Assembly: GCA_947247005.1 (NCBI GenBank)
Contig: OX365945.1
Location: forward strand, 32,790,551-32,854,550
DNA from: Spisula solida
Lineage: Eukaryota > Mollusca > Bivalvia > Venerida > Mactridae
Direction: 5' to 3'
DNA: 64,000 nt
In this document: one piece after another, positions 44,847-56,210 of the stretch
Layout of the letters: each line of letters starts with the position of its first letter
Numbering within the stretch: position 1 is the first letter of the stretch
Notes under the pieces: generated by a model
What the model saw: the letters and a program-made list of their open reading frames with translations, nothing else
Databases searched by the model: none
Told to the model about the DNA's origin: nothing
Program-made: the position numbers and the translations under genes

Positions 44847-45019
44847 CGTGGTGTGATCAAAAAGAAATTAGACAAACGCTGTAAAATTACAATGAATACT
44901 GATATAAATAAGAAGTGTTGTATGCGCATTACAAAATATATCATCTCTCCGTTTGCTGAGTTTCGTAAATATTATGGCAAATTATGGCATTTGTCACATT
45001 TCTTTTTGATCACCCCACG
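44847..45019. mobile_element. Small MITE with GTGRTGATCAAAAAGAAAT ends
   Basis: CGTGGTGTGATCAAAAAGAA at the left is mirrored by TTCTTTTTGATCACCCCACG at the right, around a 173-bp body. The flanks are TA-rich. An identical copy lies at 49089-49261 in the duplicated unit. Confidence 0.75.
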
Positions 45020-48000
45020 TATATGGGATTTATATTGGGAGCTAGCATGCTTGATGTAATATGTTGGATTATCCCTTGACACCTTTCCATGAAACTGTAC
45101 AACCAACATTGGTTTCAAGTCAAGTTCAATGTTGTGCATAATTATCTAACGCAGCATACGTAATTTGTATTTTATTCCGGATGAAAAACTGAATGCATTT
45201 TGTCTAGTTCGCATCATTCGCAAAACAAGTTCTGGACATGCTGCTCATACATAAACAATTAATTCATGTTTTTCCTACTCACTTCGCTCGCTCTTCATGT
45301 ATTTTGTGAGGCCTGAAGCCGCCCCTGATTACAATTATTTGTTGGTAGGCCTACTTTTCCTCACCATTATTTATTTTTTAATATGTATAGTATATTTCTA
45401 AAGCTGATGTTACTGGGTGTTTTTTATATGATAACAAATTACTTAAACATTATTTATATTTATTGCGCCATCGTCGGGTCCCATGTCCTGAGTTAAAAAG
45501 CAGAAGCGTCTAATTGTGTATTGTCTTCTACTTTTAAGTGAAGTTATTGGAGCTAGGCATATGTAGGACTAAGTGTCATTTTAATTTTATATACTTGAAT
45601 TACCAACATACACATTTGTATATAAACATTATTATAATACTACTGAGTGGGCACAGCTTATATACTTGCCACACAGTTGTCTGAATGAAGCTTGGAGTGT
45701 TCACATAAATATCCGAAATTGTGCATGGAAATGTAACAACGTCCGAAATGGTGCAACTTTAATTATTCATCGAATTATTTTACAACGCAAGGTGTTAAAA
45801 ACTCAAAATCTACGATTCTCGGTGCAATACTACAACACAAATTCAAATATCTGCTTGGTTTACATTAGTAACACGTTTAACCGTTTTTTTATTCTCAACG
45901 TATGTAAAGTTTTCTTCCATATGCGAGCTTTCATAGTTCGTCGTTGCCTGGCTCTATCACGTAGTGTAAGGGGCAGGTAATCCAGGCTATAGTTTATACA
46001 GAGTTTTGTTTGTAACTAGTTTAGCCGCCACTAGAAGTAAGTACATTAATCAACACGTTCGTATAGTTTAGGTTAGGAATAGTAAGGAACAAATATTGAA
46101 TATTATGTTGAACGTAGAAGTTAGGTATGATTAGGGTGAATGTGGTGATTGTTTAACTTTTGTCTTATGAAACTTAGTTTCGAGAGTATATTGGAGTTTC
46201 TAAAAATAGATGCGTCATATCTGTAACACTGGATACTCGTGCAACTTGCATCGTTGAAATTTTTACTATAAAGTTTACGTTCATTCATTCATGAATATGT
46301 CACGTGATACGGTGCGTAAATAATAACAGCCAGTTTGATAGGTATGTATTATTGTGGTAATAATACATGCCCTGGTTTGCTCTATGCGTATATGGATTAA
46401 ACCGCAGATCGTGTTAGAATTCTTCTTTTCTTAAAATTTTGATTTTGTACTTACGACCTTCTCATTTTAAGCCAGCGATTTGTTTTCCATATAACGTAGA
46501 AGATTGTGAATAACTCATCAAGACTTAGTATCACCTATTAAAGTGCGATTCATGCTCGCGTCTCGTTTTCTATCGATAGTTTATATAGTCTGGTTCCCGG
46601 CGTACTTGGTTATAGTACGTCTGGCAACAACTACACATGGCCGCAGTCATAGTAAGAAGAAAGCAAATTAAGGTGTGAATAAAAAAATAATAAAACGTGT
46701 TACCAACATAATCCAAGTAAATAGTGTAATTTGATATTGAATGTTGTGTCTAAAACCGATAAGTTTGTTTGCATTTAATTGAGCATTTACCTATAAATTA
46801 ATGAACAATGAAGTTGCACCAATTCGGACGTTGTTACGCGTCCATTAAAAATTCGGATAGTAATTTTGTTATGTTTATTTTTCATATATAATATAAAACA
46901 ACTGTCTAAGTACATTCACTTAATTTGATTGCTTATAAATCAATATCAGGCGGAAACATGTCATTTATATCACGAAGTAGAAAAAATTAATGTGCGTTTT
47001 TATACATACACCCTAGATAATAAGAACATTTTTGTATTTCAATGCAATGTGTGCGTGTATACTGAAACTATACCAATCTTCCCCCATACAAGGGTGTAGA
47101 CATTTTAAGCACAAAAATCTGACAATAACAGTACATTTAATTTAAAGTATAGAATAGTAATTCTATTTGAAAAAAATATGATAGGTACTTCCGAGTAGTT
47201 TGAAAGATCGAGTTATTTAAATACATGTAGATCTACTAGTATGCGAAATAAATCCAATGGTAATTACATGTAATTTACTTATGAATATAATCCGGCCGAG
47301 TCATCCATCCTCTAGTTACTACGGATGATAGCGGGTTATAAGGAACTGATACGAGTCAGCAACTCGAGAGTACGGACCGTATGGCATACTAATGTGGAAA
47401 TAAAAAGAATTTCTATCGGTTGGTACTGAATGCCACAGGGTAATACAAATTGATATCTAGCATCGTAGAACTATGGGACTTATTCATGATCATGGTTTGT
47501 TACAGAGAGGTAGGTTTTGTATTACGACGGGTTGCTTTGACTGAGAGCGGACTTAATGAAATGTTACGTAATAAGGATAGTCTGTATCCTGTGGTTCATT
47601 TAGATGTTTTAACGTATCTAACTTCGCATGATATGTCCAACCAATATATTAAGGTACCGGGCAGTTAGTGTACAGATTCCTTGCTTGTACTCTTATATGA
47701 TGGCCTCACACTTAAACGATGTCGCATAATAAAATGATACATGCATTATTACCTGCATTTATCACACACACCAGTGACTTGTAACTTTAAACAGCCGCTA
47801 ACTTGTTCATTCAGATTTTCGACAGCTTGGACATGGGAGGATCATAACTTGTTTAGTTGGGCATTGTGCCTTGTATGTTTTTTATGTTTTCTGTGCTCGG
47901 CTGTTTCATGTGAGCTTTGTGCTTGTGTGTTTTTATGATTTTTGTGCTCGGCTGGTAAAGCTAAGTGCTGACTTCCCTGTCTGATTTAATATTGTCTTTT

Positions 48001-48256
48001 GAGAACGGGTTACTACAGATAAATACACATTGGTACGGATAAAGAACGAATTGAATTAGGTAGGACTAGATTTTAAGAGTGCTGAGTGTGGCACTCATAT
48101 TCAATAATTACATTTACACCTCATAAATAGTACAAAGTGGGAAAGAAAATTTATCAAATGATATTTTCAACACTCATTAACTATATTTTACATTTTCCCC
48201 ATCTAAATTTGCAATCTAGGACAAATAATAGCTCATTATATAACATTTTCAATATT

Positions 48257-48311
48257 TGAGTGCTGAGTGCTGAGTGCTGAGTGCTGAGTGCTGAGTGCTG
48301 AGTGCTGAGTG
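48257..48311. repeat. (GTGCTGA)n microsatellite, short allele
   Basis: The counterpart of 43980-44067 in copy 2, five units (35 bp) shorter. It is the main difference between the two copies. Confidence 0.95.
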
Positions 48312-48566
48312 TAAGTATTGGTTGTAATCCCGGTCCCTGAAGTTCGTTTCCAGACTGACAAAGACGCATACATACGCATATTCAAACACAGTATTTAGTT
48401 CTTCAGATCAAAGTTAAAACATTTGTATACTTAATCGTATTTCAGACTCAGCTTCCTCAAATCCATTTTCCGTGCTTGCTTGTTTGTTTCAGAAGGTAGG
48501 CCATTCGTGGGAGATCTACTTTTTGTGTAAAACCCTTCTAGTTTGAACTGTTTAATAACCCAGTAT

Positions 48567-49054
48567 ATCTTCTTCTTCTTGGCCTCCGTCTTTCTAGGAA
48601 GATGATGGGTTGCACCAGGAAGGCCTATTTAAGACCTTTGGCAGTCGATGCAGACGAATACTGAGTCTGTGCACTGTAATGTGGCCTTTTTCCTAGCTCT
48701 CTTTACCCCACTACCTGTCTTCTGTCATTTTCATACATTTTCACTCCTTTTTGGACGACACGTCCCCAGCTTGTTCTATCTTGGCCCAGGTACTCCCCTT
48801 TTTCAGAGTTGATGTGAGTGCTCTGCAGATAACGCTTGCACGTGTCTTTGTACCGAAGACTAGGACGACCTTGTGGACGAGATCTTTATTGTAGTTGGCC
48901 GTATAAGAGGTCTTTTGGAATCCTGCCTTTTCTCATACGACTCACATGACCCAGTCATTGATGACGTGGAGTAGATTGTGGTTGAGTGTGCCCTCTTTAG
49001 AAACTCAAAGTTTGTGACCTTGTCCTACCATGAAATCTTTAGGATTTTTCTGAA
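48567..49054 (-). pseudogene. LINE reverse transcriptase 3' fragment (copy 2)
   Basis: The same fragment as at 44325-44812, copied by the 4.3-kb tandem duplication. I see no sequence difference. Confidence 0.72.
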
Positions 49055-49088
49055 GCTGCGCATGTGCAAAACATTTACCCAGTATATT

Positions 49089-49261
49089 CGTGGTGTGATC
49101 AAAAAGAAATTAGACAAACGCTGTAAAATTACAATGAATACTGATATAAATAAGAAGTGTTGTATGCGCATTACAAAATATATCATCTCTCCGTTTGCTG
49201 AGTTTCGTAAATATTATGGCAAATTATGGCATTTGTCACATTTCTTTTTGATCACCCCACG
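49089..49261. mobile_element. Small MITE, copy in the second duplication unit
   Basis: The counterpart of 44847-45019 at an offset of 4242. Confidence 0.75.
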
Positions 49262-50408
49262 TATATGGGATTTATATTGGGAGCTAGCATGCTTGATGTA
49301 ATATGTTGGATTATCCCTTGACACCTTTCCATGAAACTGTACAACCAACATTGGTTTCAAGTCAAGTTCAATGTTGTGCATAATTATCTAACGCAGCATA
49401 CGTAATTTGTATTTTATTCCGGATGAAAAACTGAATGCATTTTGTCTAGTTCGCATCATTCGCAAAACAAGTTCTGGACATGCTGCTCATACATAAACAA
49501 TTAATTCATGTTTTTCCTACTCACTTCGCTCGCTCTTCATGTATTTTGTGAGGCCTGAAGCCGCCCCTGATTACAATTATTTGTTGGTAGGCCTACTTTT
49601 CCTCACCATTATTTATTTTTTAATATGTATAGTATATTTCTAAAGCTGATGTTACTGGGTGTTTTTTATATGATAACAAATTACTTAAACATTATTTATA
49701 TTTATTGCGCCATCGTCGGGTCCCATGTCCTGAGTTAAAAAGCAGAAGCGTCTAATTGTGTATTGTCTTCTACTTTTAAGTGAAGTTATTGGAGCTAGGC
49801 ATATGTAGGACTAAGTGTCATTTTAATTTTATATACTTGAATTACCAACATACACATTTGTATATAAACATTATTATAATACTACTGAGTGGGCACAGCT
49901 TATATACTTGCCACACAGTTGTCTGAATGAAGCTTGGAGTGTTCACATAAATATCCGAAATTGTGCATGGAAATGTAACAACGTCCGAAATGGTGCAACT
50001 TTAATTATTCATCGAATTATTTTACAACGCAAGGTGTTAAAAACTCAAAATCTACGATTCTCGGTGCAATACTACAACACAAATTCAAATATCTGCTTGG
50101 TTTACATTAGTAACACGTTTAACCGTTTTTTTATTCTCAACGTATGTAAAGTTTTCTTCCATATGCGAGCTTTCATAGTTCGTCGTTGCCTGGCTCTATC
50201 ACGTAGTGTAAGGGGCAGGTAATCCAGGCTATAGTTTATACAGAGTTTTGTTTGTAACTAGTTTAGCCGCCACTAGAAGTAAGTACATTAATCAACACGT
50301 TCGTATAGTTTAGGTTAGGAATAGTAAGGAACAAATATTGAATATTATGTTGAACGTAGAAGTTAGGTATGATTAGGGTGAATGTGGTGATTGTTTAACT
50401 TTTGTCTT

Positions 50409-51598
50409 ATAAACTGGACTGGCTATTCATTGAAAGAACGGATATTATAAACAGGAAGGCAAAATAGGTGAGAATGTTTTCATATTTTATAATAATCAAT
50501 GATTTTCAAAATGTAGTACAGTCCAGTTAGGATATGGTAAGAGTACATATGTACACAACAGATTATAACCGTTGGCTGAACAGGTAGTGCGAATATAGTA
50601 TGTTAGTTTAGCATTGGAATTATGGCTGTCTGTTTTAGCCTTTATGTATAGGTTAGAGTATATTAAATATTTTCTTCAAATATTTGAACCATAGCGAGCG
50701 AAGTGAAGCGTGGTTTAAATATTTGAAGAAAATATTTTAAACTCTAACCGACTTAGTGTTGGCTCCACCTTGACTAATTAAAACCCCGAGAAGCACGAGA
50801 TTTGCGTGCCTGTAAATCGGTCAGTACACGGACAATAATTGGCGCGAAAGAGACGCGTTTAATGGTCAAATAGACTGTTACATTTTATTAGGTGTGTTTA
50901 ACAAAAAACTGTGTGTTTTAACCATAAAGTCGGTGAAGTTTGAATTGTGGAATATATTGACACTCCCGTTCAAATAAATGGTTATTACTACACGCCGTCT
51001 TTAACGCTGCATTTGTATCGGTGGGTGAAACCACAGGTGACTGTATCATTAATAAGGAGTAAACAAAAAAATATTATTTTTACTGGGGGAACCCCAGTAT
51101 TTGTATTACATACAATCCTGAAATCACTACGATTTTAACGATGTAATTTCTCCACGACCAATTCATCCGAGCAAGAAAGAAGTGCCTGCAAATCTGAACC
51201 AATATCGTAATTTTCGACCATTTATGAGAACATTTGTTTTCAACTATTTAATATGTTTTTATTTGTTCGTATTGTGTGAACTTTTTGAAAGCTTATTTGG
51301 ATGAGAAAATATATTTGTGCGAATAAGTTCCTACGCGCTGTAAAATGACTAATGATTTTTGAGGTGCGATAAAAATGTCACTGTTAAAAGTAACCCGTTG
51401 AGCAGACGAACTTTTCACAATTCGTGGTTTTAACATTCATATTACAGTTTAGCTAGAAACTCCTAATCTACTGTCGATTCAATAAGTAATACTAATGAGG
51501 GAGCTATCCCATTCAAAAGAATAGGGGGGCTTATGTTTTATATTATAGAAGAGATACCTTCAAAAAATAGTATAATATTTGAAAAACAGTTTTTATAT
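50409..51598. other. No gene; palindromic repeat at 50651-50749
   Basis: GGTTAGAGT...TTTCTTCAAATATTTGAACC is mirrored by GGTTTAAATATTTGAAGAAA...ACTCTAACC around a short GC-richer loop, a foldback of about 99 bp. Just left of it (50513-50650) is a reversed, truncated TATAGTCCAGTCA-family MITE. The rest is featureless. Confidence 0.65.
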
Positions 51599-51698
51599 CG
51601 TCTCGTTAGTCGAGTGGCTAACCATGTCGCTAAATTATATCAGCTATTTTGTTTTAGATTTTATTCAATTTCGCCACTGGTTCGACACCCGTCCGAGT
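51599..51698 (+). repeat. tRNA-like SINE head
   Basis: CTCGTTAGTCGAGTGGCTAA (A-box-like) and CACTGGTTCGACACCCG (B-box-like) are spaced as in a tRNA with a long variable arm. The stems do not close properly, so I do not call a tRNA gene. Confidence 0.45.
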
Positions 51699-51995
51699 TA
51701 CATACATTTTAAAGGTTTGTTTTATCTTTTTTACAAGTACCTTATTTTGCATTTGTACCTAATATGATAAAAAGATGCGCGTAGTAGGTATGTAGATTTA
51801 TTGTGTGTTATGTTTTCATTTTATCTAGCTAGTTGTATCTTTATAATTATTTATTTTATCTACAGTACAATAATCATACAATTATATCATATATTCACTG
51901 CAACATAAAACAATTATCATTTGAGGTATCGATTCAGCAGTAGTATAGTAAAAGACTTTATAACATTGATACTTGTAATAAAAAACAATTAAATT

Positions 51996-52070
51996 GCGGG
52001 GATCGAACCTACAACTCAGAATAAAATTGAAACTTGTAGGAAGTGTGCGTATCCACTACACCACAGCGCC
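51996..52070 (-). repeat. tRNA-like SINE head or tRNA pseudogene
   Basis: On the minus strand GGCGCTGTGGTGTAGTGGAT (A-box-like) and TTGTAGGTTCGATCCCCGC (B-box-like) frame a tRNA-sized stretch. The anticodon stem is poor and the acceptor does not pair. Confidence 0.5.
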
Positions 52071-52204
52071 TTTGATGTATGGAATGCGCTTTGAACACTA
52101 TTTGATATTGAACCCGTTTAAAGTTTACCTGTCAGAAGAGTTTATGTTGTTAACGGTTCTCGATTGACTTTGAACGCACTGTAACATGTGCTTGTTCTTT
52201 ACTA

Positions 52205-52740
52205 TTTACAATATTTTGCATTTGTTGATAGTATTAATCCACGTTTCGTCCCTTAACTTACCAGAGATCTTCAGCTAAATACTTTGGATCTACCGTTAGA
52301 ACCACCCGTTTCCCAGCGGTGTTACATAAATTTTCCCGCCGAAAGTCGAGACCATATTTATGTTTCGTCCCCATCTTATTCGTTCGCGCTCTTCGTACAA
52401 TATCCAGTTCGTACCAAGGTATAATTATGGAATAAGTTTTTAGTTTCTATTTTTTTTCTATTTTCTTGCACCCGTGTTAATAGTATTGATCGACGTTTGG
52501 TCCATTTAATTGCCACAGATCATCAGCTAACTTGAATAGTTTGCGGCTGTCGTTAGGCCAACCCTTGTCCGTGCGCTGCTGTGTATACAATTTCCCGTCG
52601 AAAATCCAGACCATATCGTCTTTTGTGTTTCAACCCCTATCTTATTCTCGCGAACCGTATCCTATCCATATGGTTTATAATTTACATACAAAATGTAATT
52701 ATGCAGCTGAAGAGTTGTGGAATTATGACTTTGTGTAGTT
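52205..52740 (-). pseudogene. Two diverged copies of an unknown coding-like module
   Basis: The right copy, on the minus strand around 52612-52480, is open and protein-like: DDMVWIFDGKLYTQQRTDKG, then WPNDSRKLFKLADDLWQLNG. The left copy, around 52355-52225, reads MVSTFGGKIYV...LGNGWF with stops, then LKISGKLRDETW in another frame, and aligns with it. The shared pattern is F-x-G-K-x-Y ... G-W ... S-R/K-x-F ... L-W. I do not recognise the family. It could be an exon pair of a decayed gene or part of a mobile element. Confidence 0.35.
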
Positions 52741-54117
52741 TTTAGACGCTAGCTTATATTTTCTTGCGCCCATTGATGCCCTATCCCATTTCTAACATTC
52801 TTTAGGTTTACTACCATCAAAATAATTTGCACGGAAACGTTTAATCAAATGTTTTTTATTCTATTTATTACGCGAGTATGATCTGCAAACATAAATATCA
52901 GGACTGGTACGTCTTGATATCCGCAGGTATATTCAATGTTTGATAATTCATTTAACGAGCATCTTATGAAGCTATGTCAGTGAAAAACGAAAAACACGAC
53001 GAAACACGTTAGAATCGAACACACAGTGTGACATTTTACTTAGAACTACAGCAGGTGTATTGCCTTCATGAGTTCTAGTATTGTGATGGGTCCGTTGAGG
53101 AGTGATTTGAATGATTCAGCTGCTATCGCGTCTCGGAAACCTTGTCACAATATTAACATTTGTTTTGAAATTCAGTACCGTTAAATGTGAAACCCTATAC
53201 TAACCAGAACTGCGGTTTCCCCCAGTAACAGTACTTCAGTACTTTGATTATAAAATTTCTAATATACAGTCACTGAGGTGCATTTTGTTTTAACAAACAT
53301 TTCATTAATACTGGTGTTATATTAAATAGTTTTACATAATCAGAAACTAGAGAGATTCGTCTTCAATTTGTTATCAATATTTTAAAAGTCCGTCCTTTAA
53401 TAAGAAAATAAACCCACAGGGCGTGAACTCATTTCTTTTTTCTTGTTTAGAATAGCATTGTCGTTTTCATTGAATGCACATCAGTGATTGACGGGACACC
53501 GTAATATACATTTCATGGTATAGCTTTTTAACGATATACATGTAGTTGATCAAATTCGATGGGATTTTGCATTAAGGTAGTTCTAATAATGTTGTACATG
53601 AATGTAATTACTTTATGAAGATATCGAAAGCCAATTCTTGTTTTCGATACCATGAAAATCTTACCCCTTCAGTACAAATGCACCTCTCTAAGATAACATA
53701 AAATTCACTTATTTAATATGATTCACTTTTTTCTGTTTGATTTACTTTACCAATACATATATTTATGCATATTTGTAAGGTGAGGTGAGGGATGGTTCCC
53801 CCAACCCTCCCTCACCTATGACGAGGAAATTAAATGGGCTATGTGGCATAGCTGAAAAAAAAGATAACATAAAATTGATAATAATTGTTTTTTAACTTTA
53901 TCAATGAAACAGTAACCTTTGGTTGAAACATGGGTGACCAAAAGAACAGGGTGCTATTTGCATATCGCACGAAGTTTACGAATAGGCGTGGTCTATTTGC
54001 GCATTTGCGGTGGCTTCATTTAATTTCTTCGTGAAGACGCATTAATTAACGAAAAATAGAACGTTCTTCATGGATTAGACGACGAAAATCGAGTCCGCTA
54101 TTTGGTCGAAAAAGTCG
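52741..54117. other. No gene seen
   Basis: AT-rich. A small GC-rich hairpin (AGGTGAGGTGAGGGA...TCCCTCACCT) lies at 53780-53816. Confidence 0.5.
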
Positions 54118-54195
54118 TGCAAACACTACAAATGGTTTTAAACCGCAATAGTGGACCGCTGCGTCACTCTTCTTATCCTGACTGGACTGGACTAT
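54118..54195 (-). mobile_element. Truncated TATAGTCCAGTCA-family MITE
   Basis: The end TATCCTGACTGGACTGGACT and the word GGACCGCTGCGTCACT are the reverse of the MITE ends at 25598 and 38407. The Transib-like element is inserted immediately beside it, within the TATAGC border. Confidence 0.6.
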
Positions 54196-55051
54196 AGCCA
54201 CTGTGGGGAACCCACGTGACCAGATGCTAATGTTCGGAGCCAATTTTGTAAACAAACCGCCTCGATTCAGGTAACATTTTTGCTTGTAACTTTCTTAATA
54301 ATTGGTCGATCTGGATGAAATATAGACGAGCGCCGTCTCCTTTCAAAAGCAAATCATCGACGCTCTTACCTGGGTGACAAAATTGTGTACTTTTTGTTAT
54401 TTGGGCAACGGCGCATTTCGTAAACCGCAATCTGCTATGCTACGGTTCGGAGCAATTCACTAAAACATGTCCTTAACAAATTACAGCTTCATTAAAAGTT
54501 ATAATTTAATAGCGATAATGTGGGTCGCAAAATTTAAGATCGACAAGCAAAATATTTCTGATAAATATGAGCAACAGACAAAATGAGACGACATAAACAA
54601 AAATGCTACAGTTCGGAGCTAAAATGAAAATGCTACAGTCCGGAGCTATTTTCATAAAATGCTACGGTTCGGAGCTATTTTCAGAAAATGCTACTGCTCA
54701 GAGCTCAGACTATGTGCTATATGCCTTTTTGAATATCAACACTATTAAGATCATCGACCAAGTATGAATATTCAATTTTTTAACAGTTTCGCGGAACACA
54801 AAAATAATAACACACACACATGTCGATGCCGGACACCCCTTATAAAATGTATTCGTGTAGGCATCTTCCGCACCATTTTGTCATGTGGTGACAAATTTAG
54901 AGGCACAAAAACAACGCGTTTCTTGGAGTTTGAACTATACCTCAGTACATCTAGAAACGCAACAATTTTATCCTCGATATTTTTTCTTTTATTGTAAATA
55001 CATCTGTTCTGTTCTGTAAATTCCGTTTTCCAGAGGTGTCTAATCATTTGT

Positions 55052-55257
55052 AAAGTGCGCCTAGGATAAGGAAAGGTGATGAAATGTGGTACATTCCACA
55101 AAAGGTGGATTTTTCAGATGTGTACGATTTATCACTGATATTTTAGTACAATACTGACCTTATCTGTTTACTTTAGTAATTTGTAAAACTAATTGTGCAA
55201 CAGTTGACCAAACCGATTTATATTTGTAAATATCACATTATCCTGGGCGCACTATAA
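55052..55257. mobile_element. Small MITE, family TATAGTGCGCCCAGGATAA, nested
   Basis: The left end AAAGTGCGCCTAGGATAAGG and right end TTATCCTGGGCGCACTATA are inverted partners. A shorter relative lies at 25435-25589. It is inserted inside the Transib-like element. Confidence 0.65.
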
Positions 55258-55361
55258 TGGAAAGAAAATCACAACAGACGAGTCACGTGTTTCGGAATAA
55301 AAATGCCATGATTGTCCAAACATGTGCATATTCACACCTTTGGGACATTTATACAAAGAAG

Positions 55362-55655
55362 CACGGTGACCAATCTTTTTTTCTTAATATTCTAATAGAG
55401 TACACTTTCATTAACATCATTTGGAAAAAATAAAAACATTCTTGGACCAGATTTTTTATTGGCCTCTAGAGTACTATTTTGCGCCGTTTTCATGCCGTTT
55501 TCTTTGAAAAGGGAGACACTTCTGGTTAAATAGCACAAAAAGAAATACGGTGACCTATGTTTTTTTCTTATTATTCTGATGGATCACACTTTCATCAACA
55601 TCATTTGCAAAAATAAAAAAAATTCTTGGACCAGATATTTTTTAATTAGTCAATA
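55362..55655. repeat. Diverged direct repeat, two units about 180 bp apart
   Basis: CGGTGACC...TTTTTTTCTTA...CTTTCATTAACATCATTTG...TTCTTGGACCAGAT occurs at 55368-55455 and again at 55549-55640. A third, partial start (CGGTGACCCCTGTTTT) is near 55917. No coding. Confidence 0.65.
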
Positions 55656-56039
55656 ATGTATCTTTTTTATTTTTCGAGCTTTAATTTTGGGCACATTTTG
55701 TCAAAAATGTGTGAATGTTATTAAAGATTCAAAATGTGCATAGGTATATTTAAGTAGTACATGTATGTATGTTTTTGTACATCTGAGCTAAAAAATATCT
55801 AATGAAAAAAAAATTGATTTTTATTAAAAAATAAAAAATAAATGAAAATTCATGATTTTTGTCATTTTTATAGAAAAGTGATGTTGCAAAATCTCATTTT
55901 CTGAGAAAACGAGTTCGGTGACCCCTGTTTTGCTTTAGCTTATTGTTTTCAGAATAAGATTTCCAATACAATAAAGTGAGTTTAAAAAATATTGGAAGAA
56001 AAAACTATAGACAATGTCTTGAGTCACGCTACTAGCACA

Positions 56040-56210
56040 CTGACATCTTTCGCGACCGTCCCTGTTCAGGTCATCCACGTTTAAAAACTGCCCGACAGGA
56101 CCAGTAACACCGCGTGAACATCCTCCGAAACAGGTTCACAACTGCTTCAGACATTGCGAGACAACATGTTGGTCGTCATGGGAAAGTAATCAATCCACCA
56201 TTAATCGATA
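56040..56210 (+). pseudogene. Tc1/mariner-type transposase fragment
   Basis: The plus strand reads DIFRDRPCSGHPRLKTARQDQ in two pieces, then after a stop HRVNILRNRFTTASDIARQH and GRHGKVI. The order D-R-x-x-S-G-x-P-R-x-T-x-A-R-Q-D, LRNRF, then A-R-x-x-x-G-x-H-G is the second DNA-binding domain of Tc1-type transposases. The catalytic DDE part is absent. It lies inside the Transib-like element and was probably inserted there. Confidence 0.7.

Larger units (their letters stand above)
41888..50408. repeat. 4.28-kb tandem duplication, two near-identical copies
   Basis: Copy 1 is about 41888-46164 and copy 2 about 46165-50408. The offset is 4277 up to the 7-bp microsatellite, then 4242 after it, because copy 2 has five fewer GTGCTGA units. 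Otherwise I noticed only two substitutions (42104 C against 46381 T; 43475 T against 47752 C). The junctions share TTATGAAAC/TTAT. The unit contains a LINE fragment, a small MITE and a MITE end, but no gene that I can support; the open frames in it are short and featureless. Such identity means a recent event, or two haplotypes placed in series by the assembly. Confidence 0.95.
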
